Source: Motiliproteus sp. MSK22-1 (GTDB lineage: Bacteria > Pseudomonadota > Gammaproteobacteria > Pseudomonadales > Balneatricaceae). From it: 64,000 bases of DNA. The notes under the pieces were generated by a model that searched no databases, had not been told where the DNA came from, and worked only from the letters and a program-made list of their open reading frames with translations. A program made the position numbers and the translations under genes. Location of the stretch: assembly GCF_001968815.1 (NCBI RefSeq), contig NZ_MIEQ01000044.1, positions 434,001 through 498,000 on the forward strand, read 5' to 3'. Every line of letters starts with the position of its first letter. Position 1 is the first letter of the stretch. Positions 18,495 to 27,847 of this stretch are shown here, one piece after another.

Positions 18495-19385
18495 ATGATT
18501 GATGACTTACGGGCTATGGTTGTGTTTGCAAAAACAGTTGAATCTGGATCATTCAGAGGAGCTGCTAAAGAGCTGAAGTTGACTCCTTCAGTCGTCAGTC
18601 ATCATATATCCAGACTTGAAGAACGGTTAGGTGTGACGTTGCTGTACCGCTCTACTCGTCGACTTTCGTTGACCGACGACGGTAACAAACTATTCAGAGC
18701 CTCTCAAAAAATCATAGAAGCAGCTACTGAAGGTCTGGATGCCATTGCAGGCCACTCCAGCGAACCCTCTGGGAATCTCAGCCTAACTGTCCCGGCAATG
18801 CTGGCACGAGATCAGCTTGTCCAGAATATAGCAGCCTTTGCTGATAAGTACCCCAAAGTAAACTTATCGATCAGCTTCAGTGATCTACAGCAGGACTTGA
18901 TTCAGGGAGGCATTGATCTGGCTATTCGAATTGGAGGACTGAAAGACAGTGCCCTGAAATCAAAAAGACTCTTTGTAATGAAGAGAAAACTGGTAGCCAG
19001 CCCCTCCCTGTTAAAGCGCAACAGCCAACCAAAACATCCGGAAGATTTAAAAAGCTGGGACTGGATAGGCCTGAAAATGCGTCCCAATCATAAAATTCTT
19101 GTCAACCAGTCTGGCGACCATTACCAGATAGATTACCAGCCCAGAATCATCGTCGACAGTCTGGAGGCCGTTTGCCAACTGGCCATCGCCGGAACAGGCT
19201 TAGCCTCCCCGCCAGCATTTATGGTTAAAGATGCTTTGGAAAGCGGTCAGCTGATAGAACCCATAAAAAACTGGGATATAGAATCCCTGGGGGTCTACGC
19301 CGTATGGCCCCCAAATGCAACAAGGGAAAGCCTGACATATCGATTGATCTCATTTTTAGCGGAGCAACAAGAGCGGAGAGTTTAG
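18495..19385 (+). CDS. LysR family transcriptional regulator
   Basis: A 296-residue LysR-type regulator with helix-turn-helix GSFRGAAKELKLTPSVVSHHISRLEERLGVTLLYRSTRRLSLTDDG at residues about 18-62 and an effector-binding domain behind it. It belongs to the same broad subgroup as the gene at 5521. It is divergent from the alpha-2-macroglobulin gene with a 233-bp gap, so control of that gene is possible, but LysR genes next to such loci are not a known fixed pairing. Effector unknown. Confidence 0.9.
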   Translation: MIDDLRAMVVFAKTVESGSFRGAAKELKLTPSVVSHHISRLEERLGVTLLYRSTRRLSLTDDGNKLFRASQKIIEAATEGLDAIAGHSSEPSGNLSLTVPAMLARDQLVQNIAAFADKYPKVNLSISFSDLQQDLIQGGIDLAIRIGGLKDSALKSKRLFVMKRKLVASPSLLKRNSQPKHPEDLKSWDWIGLKMRPNHKILVNQSGDHYQIDYQPRIIVDSLEAVCQLAIAGTGLASPPAFMVKDALESGQLIEPIKNWDIESLGVYAVWPPNATRESLTYRLISFLAEQQERRV

Positions 19386-19692
19386 TGGTATTGAAGGTTT
19401 TTTTTGAGATGACATTCATTACCTATCCCTTGTTGACCGTGCGTCAACTTCCGTTATCTTTCCTTGCTGATGGATGTGCCAGGTTATACACCTCTTTGAG
19501 ATTAATAATCGAGAGACCGGACCTGATTTTTCCGCAATGGTCACTTCAACGGTTTAGGCTTGTGCCTGTTCAAACAAAAACACTTTCATAACATTGACAA
19601 CATACTTATCCAAAAGGCGCTCTTCCCAATTTTTTTTGCCCCACCTCCGAACTCTGGGTGTATTTATAACGCTCATTGGATATGATTGAAGC
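19386..19692. other. Intergenic region before the diguanylate cyclase gene
   Basis: About 307 bp between the LysR stop and the cyclase start. A TTGACA at about 19595 lies 98 bp before the ATG without a convincing -10 partner. The only open frames are short extensions over the LysR 3' end. I see no RNA gene or strong terminator here. Confidence 0.5.
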
Positions 19693-21255
19693 ATGTCAAT
19701 TCCCAGACACGACCCCAGTGTAGCGGTGGTACCTTATTTCAGTTTCATCAACAGACTTGTTAGCCAGCTGATTGTCATTGATGATCTTAATGATGCCCTC
19801 GCCACTATAAGCACGTTTGAGCTACCGGATTTTTACGGCGATGTCTGTGGAATTTATCTGGCTGATGAAAAACAGGAGCTCATTCAAAAAGCTCAGTGTT
19901 GCTCACCCCGTTGCAAGAAGCTTTTTTCTGTTAACGAGATAACGGGTTCTGATACCCCTTTACAGGTTTTCGAACAAAAAGAATCTGTTCTAAAAAGTGC
20001 TAATGGAGCTGGCGAAGCTAAAAATTCCTTCCTCAAGGCGTTGCGCATGGAGGTGTCAGTCCCGATTCTATTGGGAGACCGCGCTGTTGGGGTTATCTAC
20101 TTTGCCTGTTTCGAGGAGAATTTTTTCCAGCAAGAACACCTGGAACTGGCTAAAACCCTGGCGCTGAATATTGCTGCCAAATTAGCTAACAGCAAAACCG
20201 TTGAGCGTCTCCGTGAGTCGGTGGAACAGTTGCAACATGCCGAACAGGTGCAGACGGCACTGTATGAAATATCATCCGTCACCCATGCCGCAAAGGACCT
20301 GAAAGAGCTCTATCGAAGACTTTACCAAATCGTCGGCGGGCTCATTTACACCAAGAATTTTTACATTGCTCTGGTGGATAACGAAGGTCAACGAATCACT
20401 TTTCCTTTTTTTATTGATGAATTGGACCCGATATTTGAGGACCAGTCATTTGATTTTAAACAGAAAGAAAAAACCAGCCTTACCGGTTACCTGCTCTCCA
20501 GCCGGGAGCCATTACTAATCCTGCCAAACACCCTTAAAGAAACCTGTGAAAAACGGGGTATCAAACATATAGGCTCAGCCCCCTATTCGTGGTTAGGTGC
20601 TCCCTTTTTTCTAAATCACCTTTCTGGTGCGGTGGTGGTTCAAAGCTATGATCACAACACCTCATTCACCGAGAAAGATAAGGAGCTGCTGGTGTACGTA
20701 GCCAGCCATGTGGGTGATGCGCTGGAGCGAAAAACCAATGAAGAACGACTGCGACATCTGGCACTGCATGACGTATTGACCAGTCTGCCTAACCGAATGC
20801 TGTTCTATGACAGGCTAAAACTGGCATTGGCCAGGCATCATCGAGATAAACGACATCCGGTAATCATTTTCTTTCTGGACCTGGATCTGTTTAAGAATGT
20901 AAATGACCAATACGGTCATCTTGTAGGCGATGAGTTGCTAAAGCAGATTGGTCTTTCAATTGCTGAATGTCTGCGAGAGTCTGATACTTTGGCTCGCTTT
21001 GGTGGCGACGAATTTGCCATTTTGCTTGAATCATTAGACCGCGAGCAAGCACTCCAAATTGCAGAACGCATTATTAATGCCGTGAAAAAGACCTTTCATA
21101 TAGATGATCACAAAATAAACACCTCTACCAGCATAGGTATCGCTTTTGCCAATGATCAGACCAGACACCCTGATCACATGATCGGCATGGCCGATCAGGC
21201 GATGTATCAGGCAAAGTCAAAAGGACCGGGTATCTACCAAATATTTGGAGAGTAA
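19693..21255 (+). CDS. GAF-GGDEF diguanylate cyclase
   Basis: A 520-residue soluble signalling enzyme. Two GAF-type sensor regions (residues about 15-165 and 190-345) are followed by a GGDEF domain. The active-site loop is intact (RFGGDEFAILLE, GGDEF at residues 437-441), and the inhibitory I-site RESD lies at 428-431, five residues before the loop. The DLDLFKNVNDQYGH segment supplies the metal and substrate contacts. It should make cyclic di-GMP from two GTP with product inhibition. No EAL domain and no transmembrane segment are seen, so it probably senses an internal ligand or redox state through GAF. It stands alone, convergent with the GntR gene at 21279. Confidence 0.92.
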   Translation: MSIPRHDPSVAVVPYFSFINRLVSQLIVIDDLNDALATISTFELPDFYGDVCGIYLADEKQELIQKAQCCSPRCKKLFSVNEITGSDTPLQVFEQKESVLKSANGAGEAKNSFLKALRMEVSVPILLGDRAVGVIYFACFEENFFQQEHLELAKTLALNIAAKLANSKTVERLRESVEQLQHAEQVQTALYEISSVTHAAKDLKELYRRLYQIVGGLIYTKNFYIALVDNEGQRITFPFFIDELDPIFEDQSFDFKQKEKTSLTGYLLSSREPLLILPNTLKETCEKRGIKHIGSAPYSWLGAPFFLNHLSGAVVVQSYDHNTSFTEKDKELLVYVASHVGDALERKTNEERLRHLALHDVLTSLPNRMLFYDRLKLALARHHRDKRHPVIIFFLDLDLFKNVNDQYGHLVGDELLKQIGLSIAECLRESDTLARFGGDEFAILLESLDREQALQIAERIINAVKKTFHIDDHKINTSTSIGIAFANDQTRHPDHMIGMADQAMYQAKSKGPGIYQIFGE

Positions 21256-21278
21256 AGGATCTCGGCGAGTGACTGAAA

Positions 21279-22067
21279 TCAGCTCCGACCGCCTGGAGGC
21301 TCCAGACTGGTCGGGTTGCGAATCTCGGCAACAAAGTCGTAGGTATCTCCGGGAAAATAAGAACGGGTAAATTCCACCGGAGTATCGTCTTCCAATAAAC
21401 CCAAGCGTTCGATATAAAGCACTGCGCTGCCGACCGGAATTTCCAGATACCCCGCCCGAATATCATCAATAGCAATTGCCCTGATTCGCTGCAGGGCTTT
21501 CACCGGCCTGAGCCCTTTACTGGAGAGAACTTCATAGAGAGAGCCTTCCACTACGAAAGGGTTATCCAGAAAACGACGCGGAATAGAGGCCATTTCCAGC
21601 GCCATCGGCTGGTCATCACCGGTCCGCAGTCGATGAAAGCGCACCACCTCGTCTTCAGAACTGAGTCCTAAGGCTTCCTGCTCATCCTCAGTTGCCAGCC
21701 CTAAGGCCCGATCCAGCCACCGGGTTCCAGGCGTTTTTCCTCGCTCCTGCATAACCTCGGAGAAGCTCTTAAGAAAATTCAGCGGCTGTTCTACCCGGTC
21801 GCTGACGAAGGTTCCCGCCCCCTGGCGCTGGGTCAACAGGCCTTCATCCACCAGATCATCGATTGCACGACGCACTGTGACACGGGACACTTTCATGGCA
21901 CTGGCTATCTCCCGCTCAGCAGGAATGGCATCACCATACTTAAGCACGCCACTTTTCACAGCTTCCCTGATCAGTTGCTGTAATTGCAAATACAGTGGTT
22001 TATTCTCCCGGGAAATCTGCTCATGGGAGTCAAATATCTTGTGAACAAGGCTCTCAACTTTATTCAT
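21279..22067 (-). CDS. GntR/HutC family regulator with UTRA domain (amino-sugar regulator, NagR/DasR-like)
   Basis: A 262-residue regulator: GntR winged helix at residues about 22-90 (PLYLQLQQLIREAVKSG, IASAMKVSRVTVRRAIDDLVDEGLL, TQRQGAGTFVSD) and a UTRA ligand domain from about 110 (EALGLSSEDEVVRFHRLR, YLEIPVGSAVLYIERLGLLEDDTPVEFTRSYFPGDTYDFV). DasR and NagR of this type bind glucosamine-6-phosphate or GlcNAc-6-phosphate. It is the last gene of the sugar ABC operon (69 bp after the ATPase) and opposite the nagB-nagA operon, so it most likely controls both halves. The repeated TGGTATTGT boxes at 26774-26938 are candidate sites. Confidence 0.88.
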   Translation of the reverse strand: MNKVESLVHKIFDSHEQISRENKPLYLQLQQLIREAVKSGVLKYGDAIPAEREIASAMKVSRVTVRRAIDDLVDEGLLTQRQGAGTFVSDRVEQPLNFLKSFSEVMQERGKTPGTRWLDRALGLATEDEQEALGLSSEDEVVRFHRLRTGDDQPMALEMASIPRRFLDNPFVVEGSLYEVLSSKGLRPVKALQRIRAIAIDDIRAGYLEIPVGSAVLYIERLGLLEDDTPVEFTRSYFPGDTYDFVAEIRNPTSLEPPGGRS

Positions 22068-22135
22068 AATTATCTCAGGAGGCTCAGATTGCTATCCCTG
22101 TCTTATCTCCCCCTTTCTATCTCTAATATATCCAT

Positions 22136-23284
22136 TTAACCCGCACCGACGGCCTTTAATCGGGCCAACTCAGCATGAGATTTAACATTCCCTGCTTTTA
22201 ATCGACGCATGGCTTGACCGCTCTGGCTAAATACATGGGCACTCACCGGGCTGAAACAAACCTTGATACGCTCGCCAATGGTCGTCGTGCTTTCACCGCT
22301 GGCTCGAACAATAATTTCAGCGCCATCATCCAGTTGCATGTAAACAAAGCTGGCTTCTCCCAGCTGCTCTACCAGTGTGACCTGTCCTTCCAGAACCATT
22401 TCTGCGTCAGTTCCCTCTTGCATATGCTCGGGTCGAATACCGATTGTTACACTATCACCAATAGCGAGATCAGCACTCTCCACATGAGCCTGTGTGATGG
22501 TACCGTTGCTCAGCTTAATATCCAAGTACTCTGAATTAATAGCCGATACTCTGCCATCCATAAAATTCATCTTGGGTGAACCAATAAAACCCGCCACAAA
22601 TTGAGTCTTCGGATGCTGGTACAACTCCAATGGCGAGCCACACTGCTCTACCCGCCCCTCGTTCATCACTACAATTTTATCTCCCAGGGTCATTGCTTCA
22701 ACCTGATCATGGGTCACATAGATAATGGTAGCTCCCAGCTCCTGATGCAGTTTGCTGATCTCCACTCGTGTCTTAACCCGAAGTGCGGCATCCAGGTTTG
22801 ATAATGGTTCATCAAACAAAAAAACATTGGGGTCCCGGACAATAGCGCGACCAATCGCAACTCGTTGTCGTTGTCCGCCCGACAGCTCTCTTGGCAACCG
22901 ATCCAGCAAGTGGTCAATATGGAGAATCCTGGCTGCTTCCTCTACTTTCTCACGGATATCCGCTTTACTTTTTCCAGCGATTTTGAGGCCATAAGACATA
23001 TTTTTGAAGACACTCATATGTGGATACAGTGCGTAGGATTGAAACACCATCGCAATACCGCGTTTAGCCGGAGGAAGATTGTTCACCACCCGGTCGGCAA
23101 TTGACAGCTCACCACTGCTGATATCCTCCAGCCCGGCAATAAGTCTTAACAGGGTAGACTTACCACAACCGGATGCTCCAACCAGCACCACGAACTCACC
23201 ATGTTTGATATCCAGTTCAATCCCATGCAGAACTTCAACATCACCATAGTTTTTCTTAATATTTTTTAGTTGTACGTCAGCCAT
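22136..23284 (-). CDS. Sugar ABC transporter ATP-binding protein (MsmK/UgpC type)
   Basis: A 382-residue ABC ATPase: Walker A GASGCGKSTLLR (residues about 37-48), Q-loop VFQSYALYPHM, signature LSGGQRQRVAIGRAIV (about 134), Walker B VFLFDEPLSNLDA, H-loop VTHDQ, and a C-terminal TOBE/MalK-type regulatory domain with GIRPEHM. Length and C-terminal domain are those of the carbohydrate (CUT1) importers. It energises the two permeases encoded upstream. Presence of its own ATPase gene in the operon makes the transporter self-contained. Confidence 0.93.
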   Translation of the reverse strand: MADVQLKNIKKNYGDVEVLHGIELDIKHGEFVVLVGASGCGKSTLLRLIAGLEDISSGELSIADRVVNNLPPAKRGIAMVFQSYALYPHMSVFKNMSYGLKIAGKSKADIREKVEEAARILHIDHLLDRLPRELSGGQRQRVAIGRAIVRDPNVFLFDEPLSNLDAALRVKTRVEISKLHQELGATIIYVTHDQVEAMTLGDKIVVMNEGRVEQCGSPLELYQHPKTQFVAGFIGSPKMNFMDGRVSAINSEYLDIKLSNGTITQAHVESADLAIGDSVTIGIRPEHMQEGTDAEMVLEGQVTLVEQLGEASFVYMQLDDGAEIIVRASGESTTTIGERIKVCFSPVSAHVFSQSGQAMRRLKAGNVKSHAELARLKAVGAG

Positions 23285-23371
23285 AAATCACCTATTTATT
23301 CGAGTATTCTGATCATTCCGTCTATATCGCAATACCGTATCTCAGCACCATTTTCGGATAGATATAGATCT

Positions 23372-24238
23372 CTACTTCACCGCTCCAGAGGTCAAGCCTC
23401 GGATAAGCTGGCGCGAGAAGATCAGATAAAGAACGAGCACGGGTACGATGGCCAGCGTCAGAGCCGCAAGCACAGAGTTCCAATCCGTCACGTACTGGCC
23501 TATAAACTGTTGGACACCCAGTGTAATTGTCTGATTACCTTCACCTGGCGCCAGAATCAGCGGGAACCAGAGATCATTCCATATAGGAATCATCGTAAAT
23601 ACTGCAACGGTTGCCAGTGCCGGACGAATCAAAGGCAACACGATGGTAAAAAAGATCTTGTATTCACTGACATTGTCACAGCGAGCAGCTTCCTTCAGCT
23701 CTTTGGGTATCTGACGAATAAATTCCGAAAGAATGTAAACCGCCAACGGTAACCCCTGAGCAATATAGACCAGTACCAGCGCCGTCAGCGTATTAACAAG
23801 GTTCAGATTTGACATCAGATTAAGGATACTGACGGTACCCAGCCTAATAGGAATCATAATCCCCATGGCAAACAGGATGGCGATAAAAAGATTACCGCGA
23901 AACTTGTATTCAGTCAGGGCAAAAGCCACCATCGCCCCCAACAACAACACGAAAAATAGCGATAACAACGTTACCACCATGCTGTTTGCAAAGAACAATT
24001 CGAACTCTGAACGCAGCAGTACCTGCTCAAAACCCACCATACTGAAAGTATCCGGAGTGGGTAGCGCCAAAGGATCTTTAAAAATCGCCTTACGGGTCTT
24101 GAAGGCATTGATAATAATCACAAAAATGGGAAATAGAGCAATAAAGGTGTAGATCATCAACACCCCGTGCATCATTACCTTTTTACCGCTGCCATGTTTA
24201 ATAGACAGCTTCTGTGGGATCGTCATTTGATTAAGCAT
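23372..24238 (-). CDS. Sugar ABC transporter permease, MalG type
   Basis: A 288-residue inner-membrane permease with about six membrane helices. The EAA loop that contacts the ATPase is clear: IRQIPKELKEAARCDNVSEYKIFFTIVLPLIRPAL. It ends with QLIRGLTSGAVKG-like sequence, the usual C-terminus of MalG-type CUT1 permeases. It starts 15 bp after the companion permease and is the third gene of the binding-protein/permease/permease/ATPase/GntR operon. Confidence 0.92.
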   Translation of the reverse strand: MLNQMTIPQKLSIKHGSGKKVMMHGVLMIYTFIALFPIFVIIINAFKTRKAIFKDPLALPTPDTFSMVGFEQVLLRSEFELFFANSMVVTLLSLFFVLLLGAMVAFALTEYKFRGNLFIAILFAMGIMIPIRLGTVSILNLMSNLNLVNTLTALVLVYIAQGLPLAVYILSEFIRQIPKELKEAARCDNVSEYKIFFTIVLPLIRPALATVAVFTMIPIWNDLWFPLILAPGEGNQTITLGVQQFIGQYVTDWNSVLAALTLAIVPVLVLYLIFSRQLIRGLTSGAVK

Positions 24239-24253
24239 TTGTATCGCCCTCCC

Positions 24254-25183
24254 TTAAAGCTGGAATCGCTGCATGCGACGCTGTACCAGAAACAGGTAGA
24301 TAGCGACACCAATCAGAATAATAAGGAACATAAGCGTAGCGACCGCTGCTCCCATCGTGATGCTGCCGGATTGCAGCTGGAAGCCAAAGAAGGTGCGGTA
24401 GAATAGCGTCCCCATTATATCAGTGGAGAAATTAGGGCCAGCCAGTGCTCCTTTCACTGCATAGATCAACTCAAAGGCATTGAAGTTAGCCACAAAAGTC
24501 AGAATCGAAACCATACCTATAGTTGGCAAAATCAACGGGAGTTTAATATTCCAGAAAGTCTGCCAGGCGCTTGAACCATCAACGACGCTGGCATCGATGA
24601 GTTCGTCGGGAATATTCAGCAGCGAAGCATAAATAAGCATCATTGGAATACCAACAAACTGCCAAACAGAAATTAATGATAGTGTTGTAAGCGCAGTACC
24701 CTCATTACCTAACCAGGCATCAAAGTATTCGCCTAGCCCAATGTCGTAAAGGAAGTTTTCACTGATACCCCAGATAGGGCTTAACAACAATTGCCAAACA
24801 AATCCGATAATCACCACCGATAACATGGTCGGCATAAATATTAAGGTGCGATAACTGTTGCTCCATTGTAGACGTGGAGAACTGAGTAACACAGCCAGCA
24901 TCAATCCAATAGGGTTTTGTACCAGCATATGAACAATAAAAAATTTGGTATTGTTCCAGAGCGCGTTCCAGAACGGCTCTGACCAGACGGCATCAAACAG
25001 CAATGTCTGGTAATTTTTCAAGCCGGAGAAAAAACGCTGCCCACTCTCATCTTCCTCGAAAAAACCCAGCCAAAGCGTATCCAGTAACGGATAAACACTG
25101 ATTGAAACGTAGATCAGTAGTCCCGGGGCGAGAAAAAACAGGATATGCCAGGGAAATGGCGCCTTGTGATTGGAAGTAGTCAT
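24254..25183 (-). CDS. Sugar ABC transporter permease, MalF type
   Basis: A 309-residue permease with a first hydrophobic segment (ILFFLAPGLLIYVSISVYPLLDTLWLGFFEED) and the EAA loop NIPDELIDASVVDGSSAWQTFWNIKLPLILPTI. This is the partner of the MalG-type permease downstream. No extra periplasmic loop like that of E. coli MalF is present, as usual for CUT1 systems for monosaccharides and short oligosaccharides. It lies 121 bp after the solute-binding protein gene. Confidence 0.92.
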   Translation of the reverse strand: MTTSNHKAPFPWHILFFLAPGLLIYVSISVYPLLDTLWLGFFEEDESGQRFFSGLKNYQTLLFDAVWSEPFWNALWNNTKFFIVHMLVQNPIGLMLAVLLSSPRLQWSNSYRTLIFMPTMLSVVIIGFVWQLLLSPIWGISENFLYDIGLGEYFDAWLGNEGTALTTLSLISVWQFVGIPMMLIYASLLNIPDELIDASVVDGSSAWQTFWNIKLPLILPTIGMVSILTFVANFNAFELIYAVKGALAGPNFSTDIMGTLFYRTFFGFQLQSGSITMGAAVATLMFLIILIGVAIYLFLVQRRMQRFQL

Positions 25184-25304
25184 ATCGTCGTACCAGAAGG
25201 GGATGAATCAAACCAGACCAGGATGTCCTGGTCTGGTATCGAGGGTCTCTTCCAGCGCCATGATTCTCTATGACGCCTGTTTGGATCCCTCAGTACTTAC
25301 ACGC

Positions 25305-26576
25305 TTACTGGTGGGGTGCATACCACTTGCTCAGGCCACTTTCGACCTGAGCCGCAGCATTTTCTGGTGTCATTTTGCCGTTCAGTACCTGAACACTGAC
25401 GTTCCAGAGCTCATTTTCCATACTCGGAGTACCTCGGGAAAGAATCTGATAGGAGTTTCGGATTGTCTGTTGGCATTCATCACGCCAGCTCAGGAACTCC
25501 TGAGCCACCGGGTCCTTTATTTCAATCTTATGGTTAGCTAGAGAGAAGAAACCCGGTAGCGCATTGGAATAAAGCTCGGCAAAATCCTGACTGGCCATCC
25601 AGTTAAGGAATATCTTTGCAGATTTTTTGTTCTTACTCGCCTTGTTAATCCCCATGGCAATATCGGTGTGATCGCTGATATAACAGGTATCCTGCCCATC
25701 AGGAACCGGTGGGAAAAAAGCACCGAACTTAAAGTCAGCCTGTTCATTGAAGGTCGGGATATCCCAGGAACCGGCTGGATAGATCGCGCCACGCCCCAGG
25801 GTAAAAAGGTTCTGGGAGTCGGAATAACGCTGGCCTTTATAGCCCCGCCCCATGTAGGGACTCCACTTAGAGAGATGCTCCCAAACTTTTACGTACTGAT
25901 CATCGGTTATTTTTTCATCACCGCTGATCAGGTTTTTACGTCCCTCTTCACCCTTCCAATAATTGGGACCTACGTTCTGAAAGCCCATGGTTGCAGCTTC
26001 CCATTGGTCAGCCGTGCCCATGACCAGAGGAATATAACGACTCTCAGTCTTTATAGTATTAAGCAGATCAAAGAACTCTGTTTCTGTCCTGGGTTCTTTT
26101 AGTCCCAATTCTTCAAAAATTTCTTTGTTGTAAATAAAGCCGTGAATAACAGAGGCCATTGGCATACAGAAATTGGCAGCGCCATCATCAGTAACCCACG
26201 CACTCTTGGCAACATCAGAGAAGTGTTTCATGCCCTCAACATCATTCAGGGGCTCCAGATATCCTTTGTTATACAAGCTAAGAGAAACATCAAACGGCCG
26301 ACAGGTGATCAAGTCTCCTGCTGTTCCACCTTGCAATTTGGCGGAAAGTGCAGAGTTATAATCACTGGGAGGAGTCGGGTTGAATTCCACTTTGATATCA
26401 GGATGGACCTTATTAAATGCAGGAATAATTACATCACTCCAGATTTTGGTGTCGTCATTGCGCCAGCTTTCAATAACCAACCAATCAGCGGCCTGAACAC
26501 TGGTAGAAGAGATCGCAATTCCGAGCGCCAGACCAGCCATCTGAAAGCCAGCGCCCTTAAGAGGTGTGTTACGCAT
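25305..26576 (-). CDS. Sugar ABC transporter extracellular solute-binding protein
   Basis: A 423-residue periplasmic binding protein of the CUT1 type. The N-terminal signal peptide runs to about residue 29 (AISSTSVQAADW), and the mature protein opens LVIESWRNDDTKIWSDVIIPAFNKVHPDIKVEF, typical of family 1 solute-binding proteins. It is the first gene of the transporter operon and divergent from nagB-nagA, so it probably binds GlcNAc or a short chitin fragment. Substrate is inferred from the neighbours only. Confidence 0.9.
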   Translation of the reverse strand: MRNTPLKGAGFQMAGLALGIAISSTSVQAADWLVIESWRNDDTKIWSDVIIPAFNKVHPDIKVEFNPTPPSDYNSALSAKLQGGTAGDLITCRPFDVSLSLYNKGYLEPLNDVEGMKHFSDVAKSAWVTDDGAANFCMPMASVIHGFIYNKEIFEELGLKEPRTETEFFDLLNTIKTESRYIPLVMGTADQWEAATMGFQNVGPNYWKGEEGRKNLISGDEKITDDQYVKVWEHLSKWSPYMGRGYKGQRYSDSQNLFTLGRGAIYPAGSWDIPTFNEQADFKFGAFFPPVPDGQDTCYISDHTDIAMGINKASKNKKSAKIFLNWMASQDFAELYSNALPGFFSLANHKIEIKDPVAQEFLSWRDECQQTIRNSYQILSRGTPSMENELWNVSVQVLNGKMTPENAAAQVESGLSKWYAPHQ

Positions 26577-27058
26577 TATTCTTATACTCCGGTTGCTTGT
26601 TATCCGAACGCCAACCCTTTTCTGGATCAGGCGTATGTCTTTTATTCTTTGGCCCGTTTAAAAAGCCCTTATTGGTATCTTTACCAGCTAGCCTTTATGA
26701 CCACCAAAATAGTATTTCCAGGTGATTTACCCTGACCAACATAATACCAATGTACATAAACAGCACACCAATTACAATACCACTTAATACCCAGACTCAT
26801 AAACAAACTTGAAAATAATTCAATATCAATAAGATACAGCTGATTATTTTTTACACTATCAATCCAAAACCATCAATGGTATTGTATAGGTATTATTTAT
26901 TGAAAATAGAAACAGATTCAAAGCCACACTGGTATTGTCTGGCATCAGGTTCAAACAAGCCTTGATGATTCAATGACGACTGACCATGATCAAATACCAT
27001 TGTGGGTTACCAGCGAAGTCACCATCGCTACTCTAAGAATAGTTTGGAGGTAATCTCT
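26577..27058. promoter_or_regulatory. Divergent control region of the amino-sugar system with repeated operator-like boxes
   Basis: A 482-bp gap between the binding-protein gene (minus) and nagB (plus). TGGTATTGT occurs at 26877-26885 and 26930-26938, and its complement ACAATACCA at 26774-26782. A palindrome TGGTA-TCTT-TACCA lies at 26673-26686, and further half-sites (AATACCA) occur at 26744-26749 and 26994-26999. GntR/HutC regulators recognise GT/AC dyads of this general kind, so these are good candidates for binding by the UTRA regulator at 21279. A TTGGAGG (27044-27050) is the nagB ribosome site. Confidence 0.6.
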
Positions 27059-27847
27059 ATGCAGGTCGTTATTGCTGAATCAGCGCAAGAAGTTGCGCAA
27101 CTGGGGGCAGACCATATTTGTCGACTGATCAAAAACAAACCTGCGGCAGTATTAGGTCTGGCTACCGGTAGCACACCCATTGCTCTCTACCAAGAGCTGA
27201 TCTCACGCTTTCAACATGGCATTCTTTCGTTTAGCCAGGTCCGCAGCTTTAACCTGGACGAATACGTTGGTCTTGAACCGGACCACCCTCAAAGCTACCG
27301 ACACTTTATGAATCACCAACTGTTCAAGCATATCAATATCAACCTGCAGAATACTCATCTGCCAGATGGTACTGGCGATCCGGTACTTCAGGCGGAGCGC
27401 TACGAAGCTCAGATAAGAGAGGCTGGAGGTATCGATTTACAGGTATTGGGGCTGGGAAGAAACGGCCATATTGGCTTTAACGAACCCTGTTCCAGCCTTG
27501 GCTCTGCCACTCGAATAAAAACCCTCACACCAGAGACACTTCGAGATAACAGTCGTTTTTTTTCCAGTGACGAATTTCAACCAACCCTTGCGATTACGAT
27601 GGGAATAGGCACTATTCACCGGGCGCGTAAGGCCCTGCTCCTGGCAACCGGAAAAGCAAAAGCAGAAGCGGTCAAACAAATGGTTGAGGGACCTCTTTCC
27701 GCAAGCTGTCCTGCCTCTGCGCTGCAAATGCACCCCCATGCTGTTGTGGTCGTTGACCCGGAGGCTGGCGCCTTACTGACACACCATGACTACTATCACA
27801 GGGTCAGAGCTGAAACTGACCTTTTGGCAATGGAACACTATCAATGA
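27059..27847 (+). CDS. nagB: Glucosamine-6-phosphate deaminase
   Basis: A 262-residue deaminase/isomerase converting glucosamine-6-phosphate to fructose-6-phosphate and ammonia. Key motifs are LATGSTPIALYQEL (phosphate loop), FNLDEYVGL with the catalytic Asp near residue 67, and LGRNGHIGFNEP near residue 132 with the ring-opening His. I start at the ATG at 27059, eight bases after GGAGG; the frame extends upstream to 27002 but those residues do not resemble the family. The stop overlaps the next start (ATGA). It begins the plus-strand amino-sugar operon. Confidence 0.94.
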   Translation: MQVVIAESAQEVAQLGADHICRLIKNKPAAVLGLATGSTPIALYQELISRFQHGILSFSQVRSFNLDEYVGLEPDHPQSYRHFMNHQLFKHININLQNTHLPDGTGDPVLQAERYEAQIREAGGIDLQVLGLGRNGHIGFNEPCSSLGSATRIKTLTPETLRDNSRFFSSDEFQPTLAITMGIGTIHRARKALLLATGKAKAEAVKQMVEGPLSASCPASALQMHPHAVVVVDPEAGALLTHHDYYHRVRAETDLLAMEHYQ

